Source: Barthelona sp. PCE (lineage: Eukaryota > Metamonada: BaSk clade). From it: DNA of 64,000 bases. Positions 47,936 to 58,300 of the stretch are shown in pieces. The translations under genes were made by a program, and so were the position numbers. Numbering within the stretch: position 1 is the stretch's first letter; the number at the start of each line of letters is the position of its first letter. The notes beneath the pieces are model-generated. The model made no database searches. It saw nothing but the letters and a program-made list of their open reading frames with translations, and had not been told where the DNA came from. The DNA is taken from assembly GCA_040285745.1 (NCBI GenBank), contig JAUFOR010000002.1, forward strand, positions 372,001-436,000, read 5' to 3'.

Positions 47936-49776
47936 TCATACAGCTCTAATAATCTATTATATATGACGTGGTATGCGTTGGACAACTTTATACTTTGTAA
48001 TACAGGTATTACCCTCGATAATAAAAAAATTTGATGTGATGAGGGTAACAGCGATAGACTGCTACAGTATGTTGTGAGTTGGGTGATGACAAAATTGGCA
48101 GAAAACTTGTTCTTATGAACCAGTTTAGTTATCAGCTGAGGTAGAAGCCCCTCAAGTTTTGTGATGAACATCTCAATTTTTTCATCCATGAGCGATTTGA
48201 GATCAATGTCGTTGGGAAAGGCGAGAGCGCACCCACGCTTGGCAACGATGATGCTGTTGACGCACGTACAGAGTAATGCAGTGTTAATTTTCTTCAAATA
48301 CCCCATTTCGATTATCTTCTTCTCAAAAAACAGTGCATGTGCTGTCTCCACCGCTGTTTGCAGTATCTGATGCAGCATCAACGTTCCTCGCCTGGTGCGC
48401 GACTGGGATTCCACAAGACCATATTCGCTGCAAATCTCTGTCAGTCGCACAAATGGGCTGAAAACAATAAGCTGATTAATTTCTTCGTTGCTCATGAACC
48501 TAGCGGCGTTCCGTTTGTTGAGTACGAAATTCTCTGATACAGACTCGAAAAATGTGCTCCATCTCTTCTGGATGAAATCATTTCGCTTCTGTTGGAAACC
48601 CGGCACAATCGAGATGCTAAGCGTGGTCTGCACCGCTTCAAGGTGAGAGAGCACACTGGAAATTGACGTATGAACATCAGAAACAGTGTTAAACGATAAG
48701 TTTTCGGAAAATGATGCTTGGTAGACATTGATAAATATCTTTGTTTTTATGTTCGTGCAACTTAGATTCAGCTTACTTGACATGAAGTCCATTGCCGCAG
48801 CAAGCCCTTTGAGAGACCATTCTCCCTCTAAGCAATCAAAATTAGAAGAAAAGTTATTCACACTTATTGCTCTACCACAAAGTGTGGAAGCTGATTGAAG
48901 GTGCTTAACACACGAATCAACACCGTCAACTGGCCCATTGTCACTCAGAAGCGACTGCAAATGTCTGTTTATGTGAGCAACAAGTTCATCTAAGAGTTTA
49001 AGTGCCAGTATTGTCTTTTCTTCGTAATATCCTGCAAATATATGCATTCCATTATATTCTATAGGCAGCTTAGGATATGTTTTGAGCAGGGAGATCGCTT
49101 CTGTGTACATGGCGTTGTCAATACTGTATGAAATACTTTGCTGTAACTCGGTGCTTGGAAATTGAAGCACTGACATCACCTTTTCTATGTTTTTAGCACG
49201 TGTTGCATTTCGATGCTGTCTCAATTCTTCCTCTGAAGCGGCTTGCATTTTTGTGAGATAAATGAGTATTTCTGAAAAATCTTGTTCTGTTGTTGAAAGC
49301 GCCTGCCCAAGGGGGTGCAGGACATCCAACAGGTCTGAATTCTTAAGATCTGAGGAGTAAAACCTATTTAAATAAGAGATAAGTTCAGCCTCAACAATTT
49401 CCAGAAAAGTGAATAGCTCGTCTTGAACGGTGTCAAAGTTAGATGTATTCGCTCCCATAATCTCGCAAAGACGAATAAAGAAATCGTCAATATCTAAATC
49501 ACCGATTTCCAATAATTTCTGAAATCTAGCGTCTTTTAATGGTACTTCCTGATCTTGTGCGGCCTCATCCACCGACTTCAACTTTCTTCGAGGTGGAATA
49601 TTGTCAAAAACATCCCCAAACGTGTCAATAAAGAATCCATTCTGAAAAATCTTCAATAAAGTAGAAACCTTATCGCTAAGTCGCTTCACAGACTCATCCA
49701 GTGAGTCAGGAGATTGCTGTGAAGCAAAGAAAGACATAAGAAACGGCTTAACAATTTCTCTTGAAAAAAATTTCAT
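47905..49776 (-). CDS. CATCHR-type tethering subunit, COG2-like (tentative)
   Basis: The 623-residue protein is all-helical with no membrane segment. Residues about 100-205 resemble the COG2 N-terminal region: a heptad-like FTFLEIVEAELISYLNRFY, then LLDVLHPLGQALSTTEQDF and a basic RQHRNATRAKNIEKVM. The rest is a long helical bundle (for example VPGFQQKRNDFIQKRW and MGYLKKINTALLCTC), typical of complexes associated with tethering containing helical rods. COG acts in retrograde Golgi traffic. Other CATCHR proteins (VPS51, other COG subunits) remain possible. Its start codon lies only 27 bp after the BiP stop on the same strand. Its end overlaps the convergent PPP gene by 31 nt. Confidence 0.4.
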   Translation of the reverse strand: MKFFSREIVKPFLMSFFASQQSPDSLDESVKRLSDKVSTLLKIFQNGFFIDTFGDVFDNIPPRRKLKSVDEAAQDQEVPLKDARFQKLLEIGDLDIDDFFIRLCEIMGANTSNFDTVQDELFTFLEIVEAELISYLNRFYSSDLKNSDLLDVLHPLGQALSTTEQDFSEILIYLTKMQAASEEELRQHRNATRAKNIEKVMSVLQFPSTELQQSISYSIDNAMYTEAISLLKTYPKLPIEYNGMHIFAGYYEEKTILALKLLDELVAHINRHLQSLLSDNGPVDGVDSCVKHLQSASTLCGRAISVNNFSSNFDCLEGEWSLKGLAAAMDFMSSKLNLSCTNIKTKIFINVYQASFSENLSFNTVSDVHTSISSVLSHLEAVQTTLSISIVPGFQQKRNDFIQKRWSTFFESVSENFVLNKRNAARFMSNEEINQLIVFSPFVRLTEICSEYGLVESQSRTRRGTLMLHQILQTAVETAHALFFEKKIIEMGYLKKINTALLCTCVNSIIVAKRGCALAFPNDIDLKSLMDEKIEMFITKLEGLLPQLITKLVHKNKFSANFVITQLTTYCSSLSLLPSSHQIFLLSRVIPVLQSIKLSNAYHVIYNRLLELYDYDSPPRMAV

Positions 49777-49803
49777 TACATCTAGAAAACAGTTTATTTG
49801 ACA

Positions 49804-51681
49804 TTAGATATCTTCAAAATCGACGTCTTCATCGCCACCACCCATTTGAACGTTATTATCTTCAACATACTTCTTCCATTCTTCGAGTTTAGCAGCGATA
49901 TCCTCACCGGTAACATGTTCGGCGTCGCGGTTCTTTTCAAGCCAATCTTTCCACTTCTTTCCCTCAGGAAGATCATCGGGAACATCAAGCAAGAAAGACT
50001 CACAGGCAATAACACCTTCACGCTTCTTGCGCTCAGCCTCATCAGCCTCACGCATGAGCTCAGCTTCTTCAAGCATGCGCTGGATTTCCTCCTCGCTCAG
50101 CTGACCACTACGCTCGATAGTAAGTTTCTTTGTAGTACCAGATTGTTCACAAGTGGAAGAAACGGTGAGAATACCGCTCTTATCAACCTCAAATACAACC
50201 TCAACCTTAGGCTCACCTCTCCTCATCTTAGGGATACCCTTTAGATCGAATTGATCCAACTTATGGTTATCCTTGGTCATCTGTCGCTCGCCCTCAAACA
50301 CCTGAATGAGGACAGACTCCTGGTTGTCCTGATAGGTTGAGAAAACCTTGCTCTTCTTTGTGGGCACAGTTGTTCCTCTAGGAATAAGGTTGGTCATGAT
50401 ACCACCAACGGTCTCAATACCAAGAGAAAGGGGTGTGACATCGAGGAGAACGATCTTCTCGAGCTCATTAGCTCCTGACATGATTCCTGCTTGAATGGCA
50501 GCACCGTTAGCGACGGCCTCATCGGGGTTCTCTGTAGTGAGAGCCTCCTTACCATCAAAGAAGTCTTTGATAAGGGATCGAACCTTGGGGATACGAGTTG
50601 ATCCTCCAATGAGAACAATCTCATCGACTTCATCCATCTCAAAATCGGCGTCATCCAAGACCTTTCGGATGGGCTCGAGTGTCTTGAGGAAGAGCTCACG
50701 GTTGAGCTTCTCAAACAAGGCACGTGATACAGGAACAACGTAATCTTCACCTGAGCGAAGGGAAACAGTGAAATCAGCCTGAGTAGTAGAAGAAAGAACT
50801 TTCTTGACTCTTTCTGATTCGGCCCTGATCTTGCCACGTAACTCCAAGTCATTCTGGACAGAGATACCATCGTTACGCATCTTGTTCTTAACGTACTCAC
50901 TGAGGTTATGATCGAAATCCTCGCCACCAAGGTGAGTATCACCGTTTGTAGCAAGCACCTCAAAGACACCAGCTGAATCGATAGTAAGTAATGAAACATC
51001 GAAAGTACCACCACCCAGATCGTAGATCAACACATTGAGCTCATCATCAATGTCACGTGTGAGACCAAATGAAAGAGCGGCGGCTGTAGGCTCATTGAGA
51101 ATACGCTCAACCTCGAGGCCGGCAATCTTACCTGCGTCCTTTGTGGCCTGTCTCTGCGCATCGTTAAAGTAAGCAGGGACTGTGATGACAGCCTTGGAAA
51201 CGGGTTGACCGAGATATTCCTCGGCTTGATGTTTCAGGTAAGACAAGACCATAGCGCTGATCTCCTCAGGCGCGTATTGCTTGCCCTCCTCAGTCTCGAC
51301 ATAAGGTCTGTTGCCCTTGTTGACGATCTTGTAAGGAAGTCTTTCCATTTCCTTTTGGAGCTGATCACCGCTTGAAGCGAAATCGAGACCAATCAATCTC
51401 TTAACGTCGAAGAAGGTTGAAAGGGGCCTTTTGTGTTGCTCCAATTTGGCGGGAAGACCGACTATTGGGGTTTTTGATCCTTCCTCAAATGCTACGTATG
51501 ATGGAGTGATACGGGCACCGAGGTGGTTAGGGATGATCGTGGGGGAGCTGCTCGAGTACACTGAGCAGGCGCTGTAGGTTGTGCCCAGATCAATTGCTAT
51601 ATAAATATCTTGTTCTTCTGTTTCAGTTGCCACTGAGAGTGCCAACCACGCTAATAACGTCAGTACAAGAACTTTCCTCAT
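49804..51681 (-). CDS. ER-type Hsp70 (BiP-like) without a KDEL tail
   Basis: The 625-residue protein starts with a signal peptide ([14 protein letters not shown], about 4-17) and then an Hsp70 ATPase domain. That domain holds [40 protein letters not shown] and the GGSTRIPKV signature. The substrate domain follows ([13 protein letters not shown], about 420, and [12 protein letters not shown]). BiP folds secreted proteins in the ER and normally ends in KDEL or HDEL. This one ends [12 protein letters not shown], and no KDEL-like codons lie past the TAA. It is also about 25 residues shorter than typical BiP. It may be retained by other means or be a diverged secretory Hsp70. Codon bias suggests high expression. 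Confidence 0.9.
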   Translation of the reverse strand: MRKVLVLTLLAWLALSVATETEEQDIYIAIDLGTTYSACSVYSSSSPTIIPNHLGARITPSYVAFEEGSKTPIVGLPAKLEQHKRPLSTFFDVKRLIGLDFASSGDQLQKEMERLPYKIVNKGNRPYVETEEGKQYAPEEISAMVLSYLKHQAEEYLGQPVSKAVITVPAYFNDAQRQATKDAGKIAGLEVERILNEPTAAALSFGLTRDIDDELNVLIYDLGGGTFDVSLLTIDSAGVFEVLATNGDTHLGGEDFDHNLSEYVKNKMRNDGISVQNDLELRGKIRAESERVKKVLSSTTQADFTVSLRSGEDYVVPVSRALFEKLNRELFLKTLEPIRKVLDDADFEMDEVDEIVLIGGSTRIPKVRSLIKDFFDGKEALTTENPDEAVANGAAIQAGIMSGANELEKIVLLDVTPLSLGIETVGGIMTNLIPRGTTVPTKKSKVFSTYQDNQESVLIQVFEGERQMTKDNHKLDQFDLKGIPKMRRGEPKVEVVFEVDKSGILTVSSTCEQSGTTKKLTIERSGQLSEEEIQRMLEEAELMREADEAERKKREGVIACESFLLDVPDDLPEGKKWKDWLEKNRDAEHVTGEDIAAKLEEWKKYVEDNNVQMGGGDEDVDFEDI

Positions 51682-52842
51682 CTTTTAAGAAGTATAAGGG
51701 GTGAAATCAGCTTTGCAGCTCAATTGTTGGACCGAAATACGGATCATCCTTTGGTTCTCTGTTAGCACAATTTCAGGCGAGTGTGGTTGGTTAAAAGTGT
51801 TCAACAATAGTTTATTTGGTTAGTTTTTTTTATAGAAGTTATCGATTGCAATTTATTTGCTTGTTTTATTTTACGAGCAGTGCAAAACTGTGGTGAATCA
51901 GTCTCCAAACAGTTCAGTTTGCCAATTTTTGTATAAAAAAGCATGGTTTCGCTTTTTTTCTTTTTTTGAAGTTGTTTTTTTGGTATTTGCATTTTTTAAA
52001 GCGGGGTTTAATGGGATTTCTGATATCAAGGGCATGTTATTTTTGTAGTTTTACAATGTTTTAGTTTCATTCTTTTTTTTCTCAGTTTCTGTTTGAATTG
52101 TATTCTCTCAAATGTTACTAACATGTACCACACTGGTGACCACGCTCACACCATCATTAACAATCGTTTCTGAATTATGTACGCTTGGATGGTTTTGTAT
52201 CTGTTTTTGCACCATAAGAATTTTCAATTATTATTGTGAGAATAACGCAGCATTGATAGAAAACTGCACTGATACAATTTTAAGGTATTTATAGTGAAAA
52301 TTTGAGATTTACCCTTTTTTTATTTTTCTTTTTTTTTCTCGTGATTTTTTGTACTTTTTGCTTCTTGGGTGGATATTATGTGGGAAGATATTAGGGTTTA
52401 TGTATTTAAAATGCTCGAAAAACCAAACAGAGGAAAGCGAAAGTTTTTGGTTTTTTTATTTTGCGTCTCCCTTTTCAACTTTAAATCACTGGTTGCCCTC
52501 GGCATGGGGGTCCCTGTGGATGTTCGTCAGTAGAAAGCCGAGCAATTTGAGCTATTCTCACTCCAATTTGTTCAAGCACATTTTCACAAGGTTTGTATCC
52601 AAAATTATTAAAAAACATGTGTTTTGTGAACTTAGATAGCATGTGTATGGCATTGTCGGGTGGCCAGACACAATATTCACCATTCACCATGAGTAAAAAC
52701 ACGAATAAAAATATCCTCAGGGTAGCACCAAAAATTGTTTTTACTGCAGGCGCAAGTGTCTGTCCTGGCAAACACCTCCCCTGTGCATGACAAAGAAACT
52801 ATTTAGGGAGAAGACCCTACATTTATTTATTTAACTTTTATT
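51682..52842. other. Long intergenic region between BiP and PWWP-like gene
   Basis: This 1161-bp gap is the largest in the window. The first 700 bp are T-rich with many runs. The part at about 52430-52800 is more balanced in base composition and holds a stem CTCGGC/GCCGAG (52497-52502 with 52537-52542). A 96-codon minus-strand open frame without an ATG at its start is also there. BiP's leader has TTTCACCCCTTATACTTC next to its start. No known RNA family was recognised. Confidence 0.45.
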
Positions 52843-53430
52843 ATGCCCCGTAAGAGCCGTAAGTCCAAGAAGGTCGAAGAAGAACCCATTGAGGAAGTCG
52901 AAGTCGAAGAATCTGACGTCGAAGAAGAAGAATCTGACGTCGAAGAAGAAGAAGAGGTCGAAGCTGTTGAAGAGACCAAGCCCAAAAAGGGTGGTCGTAA
53001 GAAGAAGGGTAAGAGAGCCCCTCCTTCTATCGAAGAGCTCCCCGAGGATCTCGCTGAGGAAGATGTCTTCCTTTGTGCTTTCCCTCGCAAGGTTTATGCC
53101 TGTCGTGTTCTTGAATATCCTTATGAGGATGAAGAGTACAAATACGAGGGCAAGGCCTACGTAGAGTTCCTTGGTTACAACTCCTCTAAGTACAGTGTTG
53201 TTACCATTGGTAAGTTGCACGATTTTGATGAGGTTAACTTTGTTGAAGCTGTTCAGAACAAGAACATTCCCATCGGCCGTGGTTTAGAGATCATCTACAA
53301 GGTTGCTGAGGAGTTAGAGATCAAGTTGCCCGATATTGACAAGGTCCCCGCTAAGGAGCGTAAGCCCAAGAAGAAGCGTGGTGCCAAGAAGAAGAAGGAG
53401 GATAAGAAGGATAAGAAGAGCAAAAAGTAA
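52843..53430 (+). CDS. PWWP/Tudor-like chromatin protein, acidic and basic tails
   Basis: The 195-residue protein has three parts. A basic start (MPRKSRKSKK) and a very acidic stretch (about 11-46) open it, followed by KKGGRKKKGKR. A folded core at about 65-160 begins DVFLCAFPRKVYACRVLEYPY and continues GKAYVEFLGYNSSKYSVVTIG, LHDFDEVNFVEA. It matches the shape of a PWWP or Royal-family domain, with aromatic residues where the methyl-lysine cage lies. A Lys-rich tail ends the protein. This suggests a nucleosome-binding protein. Codon bias (CGT, AAG, GTC) is strong, so it is probably abundant. The domain call comes from pattern, not from a diagnostic PWWP tetrapeptide (here CAFP). Confidence 0.55.
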   Translation: MPRKSRKSKKVEEEPIEEVEVEESDVEEEESDVEEEEEVEAVEETKPKKGGRKKKGKRAPPSIEELPEDLAEEDVFLCAFPRKVYACRVLEYPYEDEEYKYEGKAYVEFLGYNSSKYSVVTIGKLHDFDEVNFVEAVQNKNIPIGRGLEIIYKVAEELEIKLPDIDKVPAKERKPKKKRGAKKKKEDKKDKKSKK

Positions 53431-53504
53431 TCTTACTTATCTTTAATCCCCAACCCACATCCAACTATGTTGTAAAAAAATCATTCGTTTTATTTTGACA
53501 CTTT

Positions 53505-54128
53505 TCAATCGCTGTCGCTGTCGCTATCAGAAACATCCCACCAAGTATTATCCTCAAGAACATCAGCAACAGGCGCTATTTCTATCGCTTCCTCCTCTTT
53601 TGGAAGAAATTCCTTCTCCACTCTTTGAATATCATCTGAATTACAAACATCAGGAGCGGTATATGCATCGATCAGGAATCTGTTCAGCGAGAAAAATGTG
53701 TGCCCCCAGTTGAACTTACCCATCACGCGTTCTGCGTCCTCTCGGTGACCGGCTAAACATAAAGCCGCTGCGTATGCTTCTGCACAACTAAGCTTGTGTG
53801 GTTTTCCATAGTTGACTGGATTGGCAGCAATGAATAGGGGGAGTTTACGGGGATGTGGGGTCCTCATCTTCTTGAAATCAATCTCATCTAGTCTGGCCCA
53901 AGAACAATCGATAACAGCTAAGCCGTGTTCGTTAACAATATCGTAGTCTTCTGGGCTGACGACGAGTTGCCCCATTGGGCTGAGAGTGATGCCTCCGAAG
54001 TATCCATGGTTAATATTAAGTTCGGATACAAGCCCAAAACGAACTAACTTTTGCCCAGTGCATCTTTTGGGATCGCAGTGTCTAAAATCCCAGAGTGCGA
54101 GCCGTGTGTTTGGCTTTGATTCCTCCAT
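53505..54128 (-). CDS. TSR3: 18S rRNA aminocarboxypropyltransferase TSR3
   Basis: The 207-residue protein matches TSR3. It carries WDFRHCDPKRCTGQKL (about 13-28), ITLSPMGQLVVSPED, AVIDCSWARLDEIDF (about 72-86) and LFIAANPVNYGKPHKLSCAEA (about 98-118). TSR3 transfers the aminocarboxypropyl group of SAM to N1-methylpseudouridine in the 18S rRNA P-site loop, late in 40S maturation. The fold is a SPOUT-like knot that binds SAM through these conserved segments. The acidic Ser/Asp tail (SDSDSDSD) is typical. ACCCTTTTT lies 19 nt upstream of its ATG. It converges with the PWWP-like gene at 74 bp. Confidence 0.95.
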   Translation of the reverse strand: MEESKPNTRLALWDFRHCDPKRCTGQKLVRFGLVSELNINHGYFGGITLSPMGQLVVSPEDYDIVNEHGLAVIDCSWARLDEIDFKKMRTPHPRKLPLFIAANPVNYGKPHKLSCAEAYAAALCLAGHREDAERVMGKFNWGHTFFSLNRFLIDAYTAPDVCNSDDIQRVEKEFLPKEEEAIEIAPVADVLEDNTWWDVSDSDSDSD

Positions 54129-54525
54129 TTATGTGTGTTGTGTTTTGAAAAAGGGTTAGATTTCCTGAACCACTTTTGTTGGGTTTTTTGTATTTTACTT
54201 ACTCGTACTGATCCATATTATGTTGGTAAATTTCAAGCAGAGCAATTTTTTATTCACACTTGTGAATTGTGCATACCTGTTTTAGGATTTGCATTTTGTG
54301 TTTACTTTGTTTCTAAAAGTTGGGTATAGTTTTTAATATGAGTAATTAACACACAGTGCGAAAGGAATTTTTTTTTTTCACTAAGATTGGATCAGTAGTC
54401 AAATGATTTCAACAATAAACCCTATTGTGATATTATTTTGCAGCTAACTCTCAGCAAAATAAGCTCTTCTATCTTGGAAAGGAGTTACAAATAAACAGTT
54501 TGGTTTCCTTTTTCAATCCTTTTCT
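54129..54525. promoter_or_regulatory. Divergent region, TSR3 / S/P-rich protein
   Basis: This 397-bp AT-rich region lies between divergent genes. It holds ACCCTTTTT (minus, 54148-54156) near TSR3. A TTTCCTTTTTCAATCCTTTTC tract ends directly before the plus-strand ATG at 54526. No RNA gene was recognised. Confidence 0.4.
54148..54156 (-). promoter_or_regulatory. ACCCTTTTT element upstream of TSR3
   Basis: A copy of the recurring ACCYTTT motif on the minus strand, 19 nt from the ATG at 54128. Confidence 0.35.
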
Positions 54526-55299
54526 ATGAGTGACACAGACGCTCTTCTATCTAAATTATCTCAGCAGCTAGCCACGCTCAACTCTTTGAGTTCTGCAACG
54601 AAGCAAAGTAATGCCACTATCCTTCAAACAATCAAAGATTCACCCGCAAATATTAAGTCTCGTGCACAACTAAAGCGAGCATCTCCCGTGGCACCAAAAA
54701 GGGCATCTCCGATCACTAAACGATCATCGCCAGTATCACACAAGAGCCCTGTTTCACATCCTCGAAATTCGAATATCTCTCCACAGCCTCAACGTAAGAT
54801 GACACCTCCCCGTCAGTCAGTATCTCCCATTGGCGAAGAGAAGGAGTTCCCACGTATCCAAAACATTCCAAAACCAACACCTGTTCTTCAGAGTAAGAAA
54901 CCTGTGAACAGTCCTTCTCCTGTCCATCCAAGCACAATCATGCACACCTCAGAGCGAGAACCCATCCCTGTTGAGCCAGACATGACCATGTCTAATCCAC
55001 TAGAGACTGGAGATCCAGACTTTGGTCTCTTCCCAATGACGCCACAGAATGGAACCACTCATGCTGTTCAGTTATCCCCTGCTGTGATTGAGCAACAGGC
55101 AGTGCTCACTGAGCAAAGAACAGATTGTATTTCATATATATATATGCTTAAATCACAGGAATTAGTGACAGAACAAGAAGCAGTGCGTTCAATTACTTTG
55201 GCATTGGAAGATGATCGGCTTGTAACATTGTGGAGGAGTCAGGTGAGTCAAGACCCTCATTTATATGTCTCAATTTTGAGGAATATTATTTCTTTGTAA
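54526..55299 (+). CDS. Ser/Pro-rich protein with helical ends, function unknown
   Basis: I do not recognise this 257-residue protein. Residues about 3-40 are helical (ALLSKLSQQLATLNSL). The middle (about 45-130) is basic and Ser/Pro-rich, with repeated KRASPV, KRASPI and KRSSPV units. These could be proline-directed phosphorylation sites. The C-terminal 70 residues (about 185-257) are helical (SPAVIEQQAVLTEQRTD, VTEQEAVRSITLALEDD). It ends with its stop 55 bp before the TRAPPC8 start on the same strand. That is close but not translationally coupled. A (TA)n microsatellite-like TATATATATATG at about 55133-55144 is inside the coding region. Confidence 0.65.
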   Translation: MSDTDALLSKLSQQLATLNSLSSATKQSNATILQTIKDSPANIKSRAQLKRASPVAPKRASPITKRSSPVSHKSPVSHPRNSNISPQPQRKMTPPRQSVSPIGEEKEFPRIQNIPKPTPVLQSKKPVNSPSPVHPSTIMHTSEREPIPVEPDMTMSNPLETGDPDFGLFPMTPQNGTTHAVQLSPAVIEQQAVLTEQRTDCISYIYMLKSQELVTEQEAVRSITLALEDDRLVTLWRSQVSQDPHLYVSILRNIISL

Positions 55300-55354
55300 A
55301 TATTAGTGTTATATCTTTTTTATCCTTTTCTTTGTGACGAATGTTAATATAGTG

Positions 55355-58300
55355 ATGGTTGAAGCATTCATAAAATGGTTACATTCGTCATTTCAGACGC
55401 GAATCCTAGTTGGTGCAACTGATGAAGCACAGGAAGCTCTGAAGCGCTTTAATATTTCATATTTGGAGCTATTCACACCCGTAGCTACTCTTACAAATGT
55501 CAATTATCACCTGGACTTGGGGAACAATGTTTTTCATAACATAAATGAGTTTCCTTTAAAATTTGTTGATTTAGAATCGCAAAAGCCACAGTCACCCACA
55601 GAAATAATCCAGAACTTTGATCAACAGATACGATCAAGTACCTTTCAGAGTAACGTATTTCTTTTCAATTCAGAAAGTAATGTTAGCTCTATATCTGCAC
55701 CAAAGCTCACACCTTGGTACACTCGAGCGACGAACTACTTGTTAGATTCACTGGTTGACGTCAGCCATCATGAGTATCTTCAGCAACCGCAGGGTTCAAT
55801 ATTGTTTTGCTTTTTATCCAACAGAAATTCTCTTCAGAGCATCAGCTCTCACCCACTGATCATGAACCCAGTCACCATGTGTGATGTTCATTTGTTTTGT
55901 GTTCTAGATAGCTCAATTAGTGAGCAAGAACAGCGACACATGAGAGATTCACTGGCATTACAGTATGGAGGTCGTCTAGCATTTGTGACCCTTGTTGGGG
56001 AGGACGAGAGCGATGACGTGTTGTCGCATAGCGTATGGTCCACAATTCGCAGCGGTCTCAAAACATTTGTTGGTCGCAGGCTGTTGCCCTCCATTGCTGA
56101 ATCAATCAGAGCCAGTGTTGCGTTTGCATCGAAGCACACAGGCGGGTGGTGGTCCCGGTTCAAGAATAGGAATTCGTCGATCGAAACAGACCCTTCAAGG
56201 GATTTCTTTAGATTCGGGCAGGAAGATCCGGAACATCATTTACGCAAGGCTGCAGACCTATGTCTTCTCCTGGGAGCGTTCGACACGGCCAAGGACCTGT
56301 ACCAACAACTACAGCCGATGTTAAGGAACAAGAAGGCATGGTTCAACTACGGTGGGACACTGGAGGTTTTGTTCTTGATTGAGATATTGGGCACAAACAA
56401 GGCCCACGGAGAAAAGTGGCTCGCTGAACTCAACTTTACAGATGTAGAGGAGCTTTTTCAACAAGCATCCTTGCACTATATGCATTTTCTGAACAGTTTG
56501 GAATTCTCTTTCCTTTATTTCATCAGGTTGCATCTTTTGGGATTCGCATTCTTCGCTGCGTACACATTAGAAGATCCAAAGTACGCCAAGCATAGATCAA
56601 CAGTGTATGGAAGCTGTCTGACTCTGACTGACTGCATCCCGAACCCCCTCATTTTAGCACTGACTTTCGAGCAGCTAGCGCTCCTGGAGATGAAGTTCGG
56701 GAGTATGAGGAGGTACAGCTACTTTGTGCTACGTGCTGCATTGAGTTATGAGGCTGCTCAGCTCCCTATCCATGCGTTCAGGCTGCATCTAAGCAATGCC
56801 TTCACATTGGCTCTTTTTGAGCACACAATACCCGACTTCACGCTGCGGTATAACGTGTGTGATCTTGACAGCATCATCGAGATGGTTTCGTTTAAACTTG
56901 ATCGTTGTGATACTTTCATCAGATCCGAGTTCAATGCACCCAGGGTGACGAGCGATGTGATGGTTGCATGGAATAACATGAAGCACCTAGTATGCTACAA
57001 GCTGTTCATGCTGATGGTACACTTTGATAAGCCAGCCCAGCTTGCCGTCGATATAGGTCTCAGTGCACTATCGGCATTCACAGCCAACACGTCAACCGTG
57101 GAGAACATGTGCAGGACGCTCGAGAAGATGGAGTTTGGCACCGACCTTGATGGCCGGTATTCACCCGTCAGCGCTCTTCGTCCAGAAGTTATGACTGACA
57201 CAAATATAACTCGTTTTAAACACAGCTTTGCGGAGACAGAGCTTGACGACGGTGAGTGTGCGTGCCTAAACGTGGAGGGTTCCCCACAGGTTGTCGCACC
57301 ACTTCATAAACAGGCGAGAGAATTTTTCGAACGCATTTTGTATGAAAAGTCCACAAAGAAAAGAGAGGCACGGTTCACCGACTTCCGTTCCAATAGAACT
57401 TCGCATGGTGTTCCAGATTATTTTTTTGATTACATTGTAGCAGTCGACGAGATGTTCAACCTGACCATTGTGTTCACCAACTCTCTCTCCACTCCCGTTG
57501 AACTAACGAACGTCACGCTGGTCTACGAGCTGGTCGACAAGGCTATGCCGTGGCTCCCTGAGGATGAGATTGATCCTATTGCAGATGAAGATATTGACAC
57601 CCCACCCCTTGCGTTTATGTTGCCTCCAACTACTCAGCAGATCATCATGATCCCCGTTGTGCTTAAAAAACCGCGCTATCTGAAGGTCACGGGTATTTCA
57701 TACGACTTTTGTGGCGTTTCTTTCAGATCGAGGTTTAACGAAGCCCCATCAAATCCCAAAGCCACAAGTGCTTATGGCATCGGGTCTATCGGATCATGTC
57801 CAGCTCCCGTGCAACTGGGCCAACCCGAGAACGACTTGGTCATAACTGCTGTCAAACACCTTCCCCGTCTCGCGGTTGAGATGAATGGCTGTCGTCATTC
57901 TGTGTTGCACGGAGAGAGTTTTGACATCGAGATCACGTTGTCCAATGTGTCAAACGTAGACATGCACAACATTCATTTGTTGTCGGACAATGTAAGTTCA
58001 ATGACATGTTTGAAATCAGTTACTGATGAACACCAAGGATACACCATCTCCGAGGAGAAAATGCATGCGCGTGGTGAGCCGTTGGTTGATATGGGGCGCC
58101 TGAACGAGTTTGATGATCCACAGCTTATTTGCGAGATACTCAAGAGTGGCGAGTCGCGAACTTTCAAGACGAGCATGTACGCTTTCGAGACTGGTCGCGT
58201 CAGGCAACACTTTTACTTTGTTTATCAGGACATAACCCCCTCACAACCCGTATTGTTTAGAGATTTCACAATCAAGTATGAGTATAATGCACTTTCTGTG

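Noticed and set aside
52420-52445. GAGGAAAG as an RNase P/MRP core element
   Set aside because: The adjacent conserved UC and the partner strand of the P4 helix could not be found.
55133-55144. TATATATATATG tract as a microsatellite or promoter
   Set aside because: It is inside the coding frame of the 257-aa protein and encodes ordinary residues.
55277-55354. Splicing the 257-aa gene onto TRAPPC8
   Set aside because: GTAAAT...ATATAG boundaries exist but the join is out of frame and reaches TGA at once.
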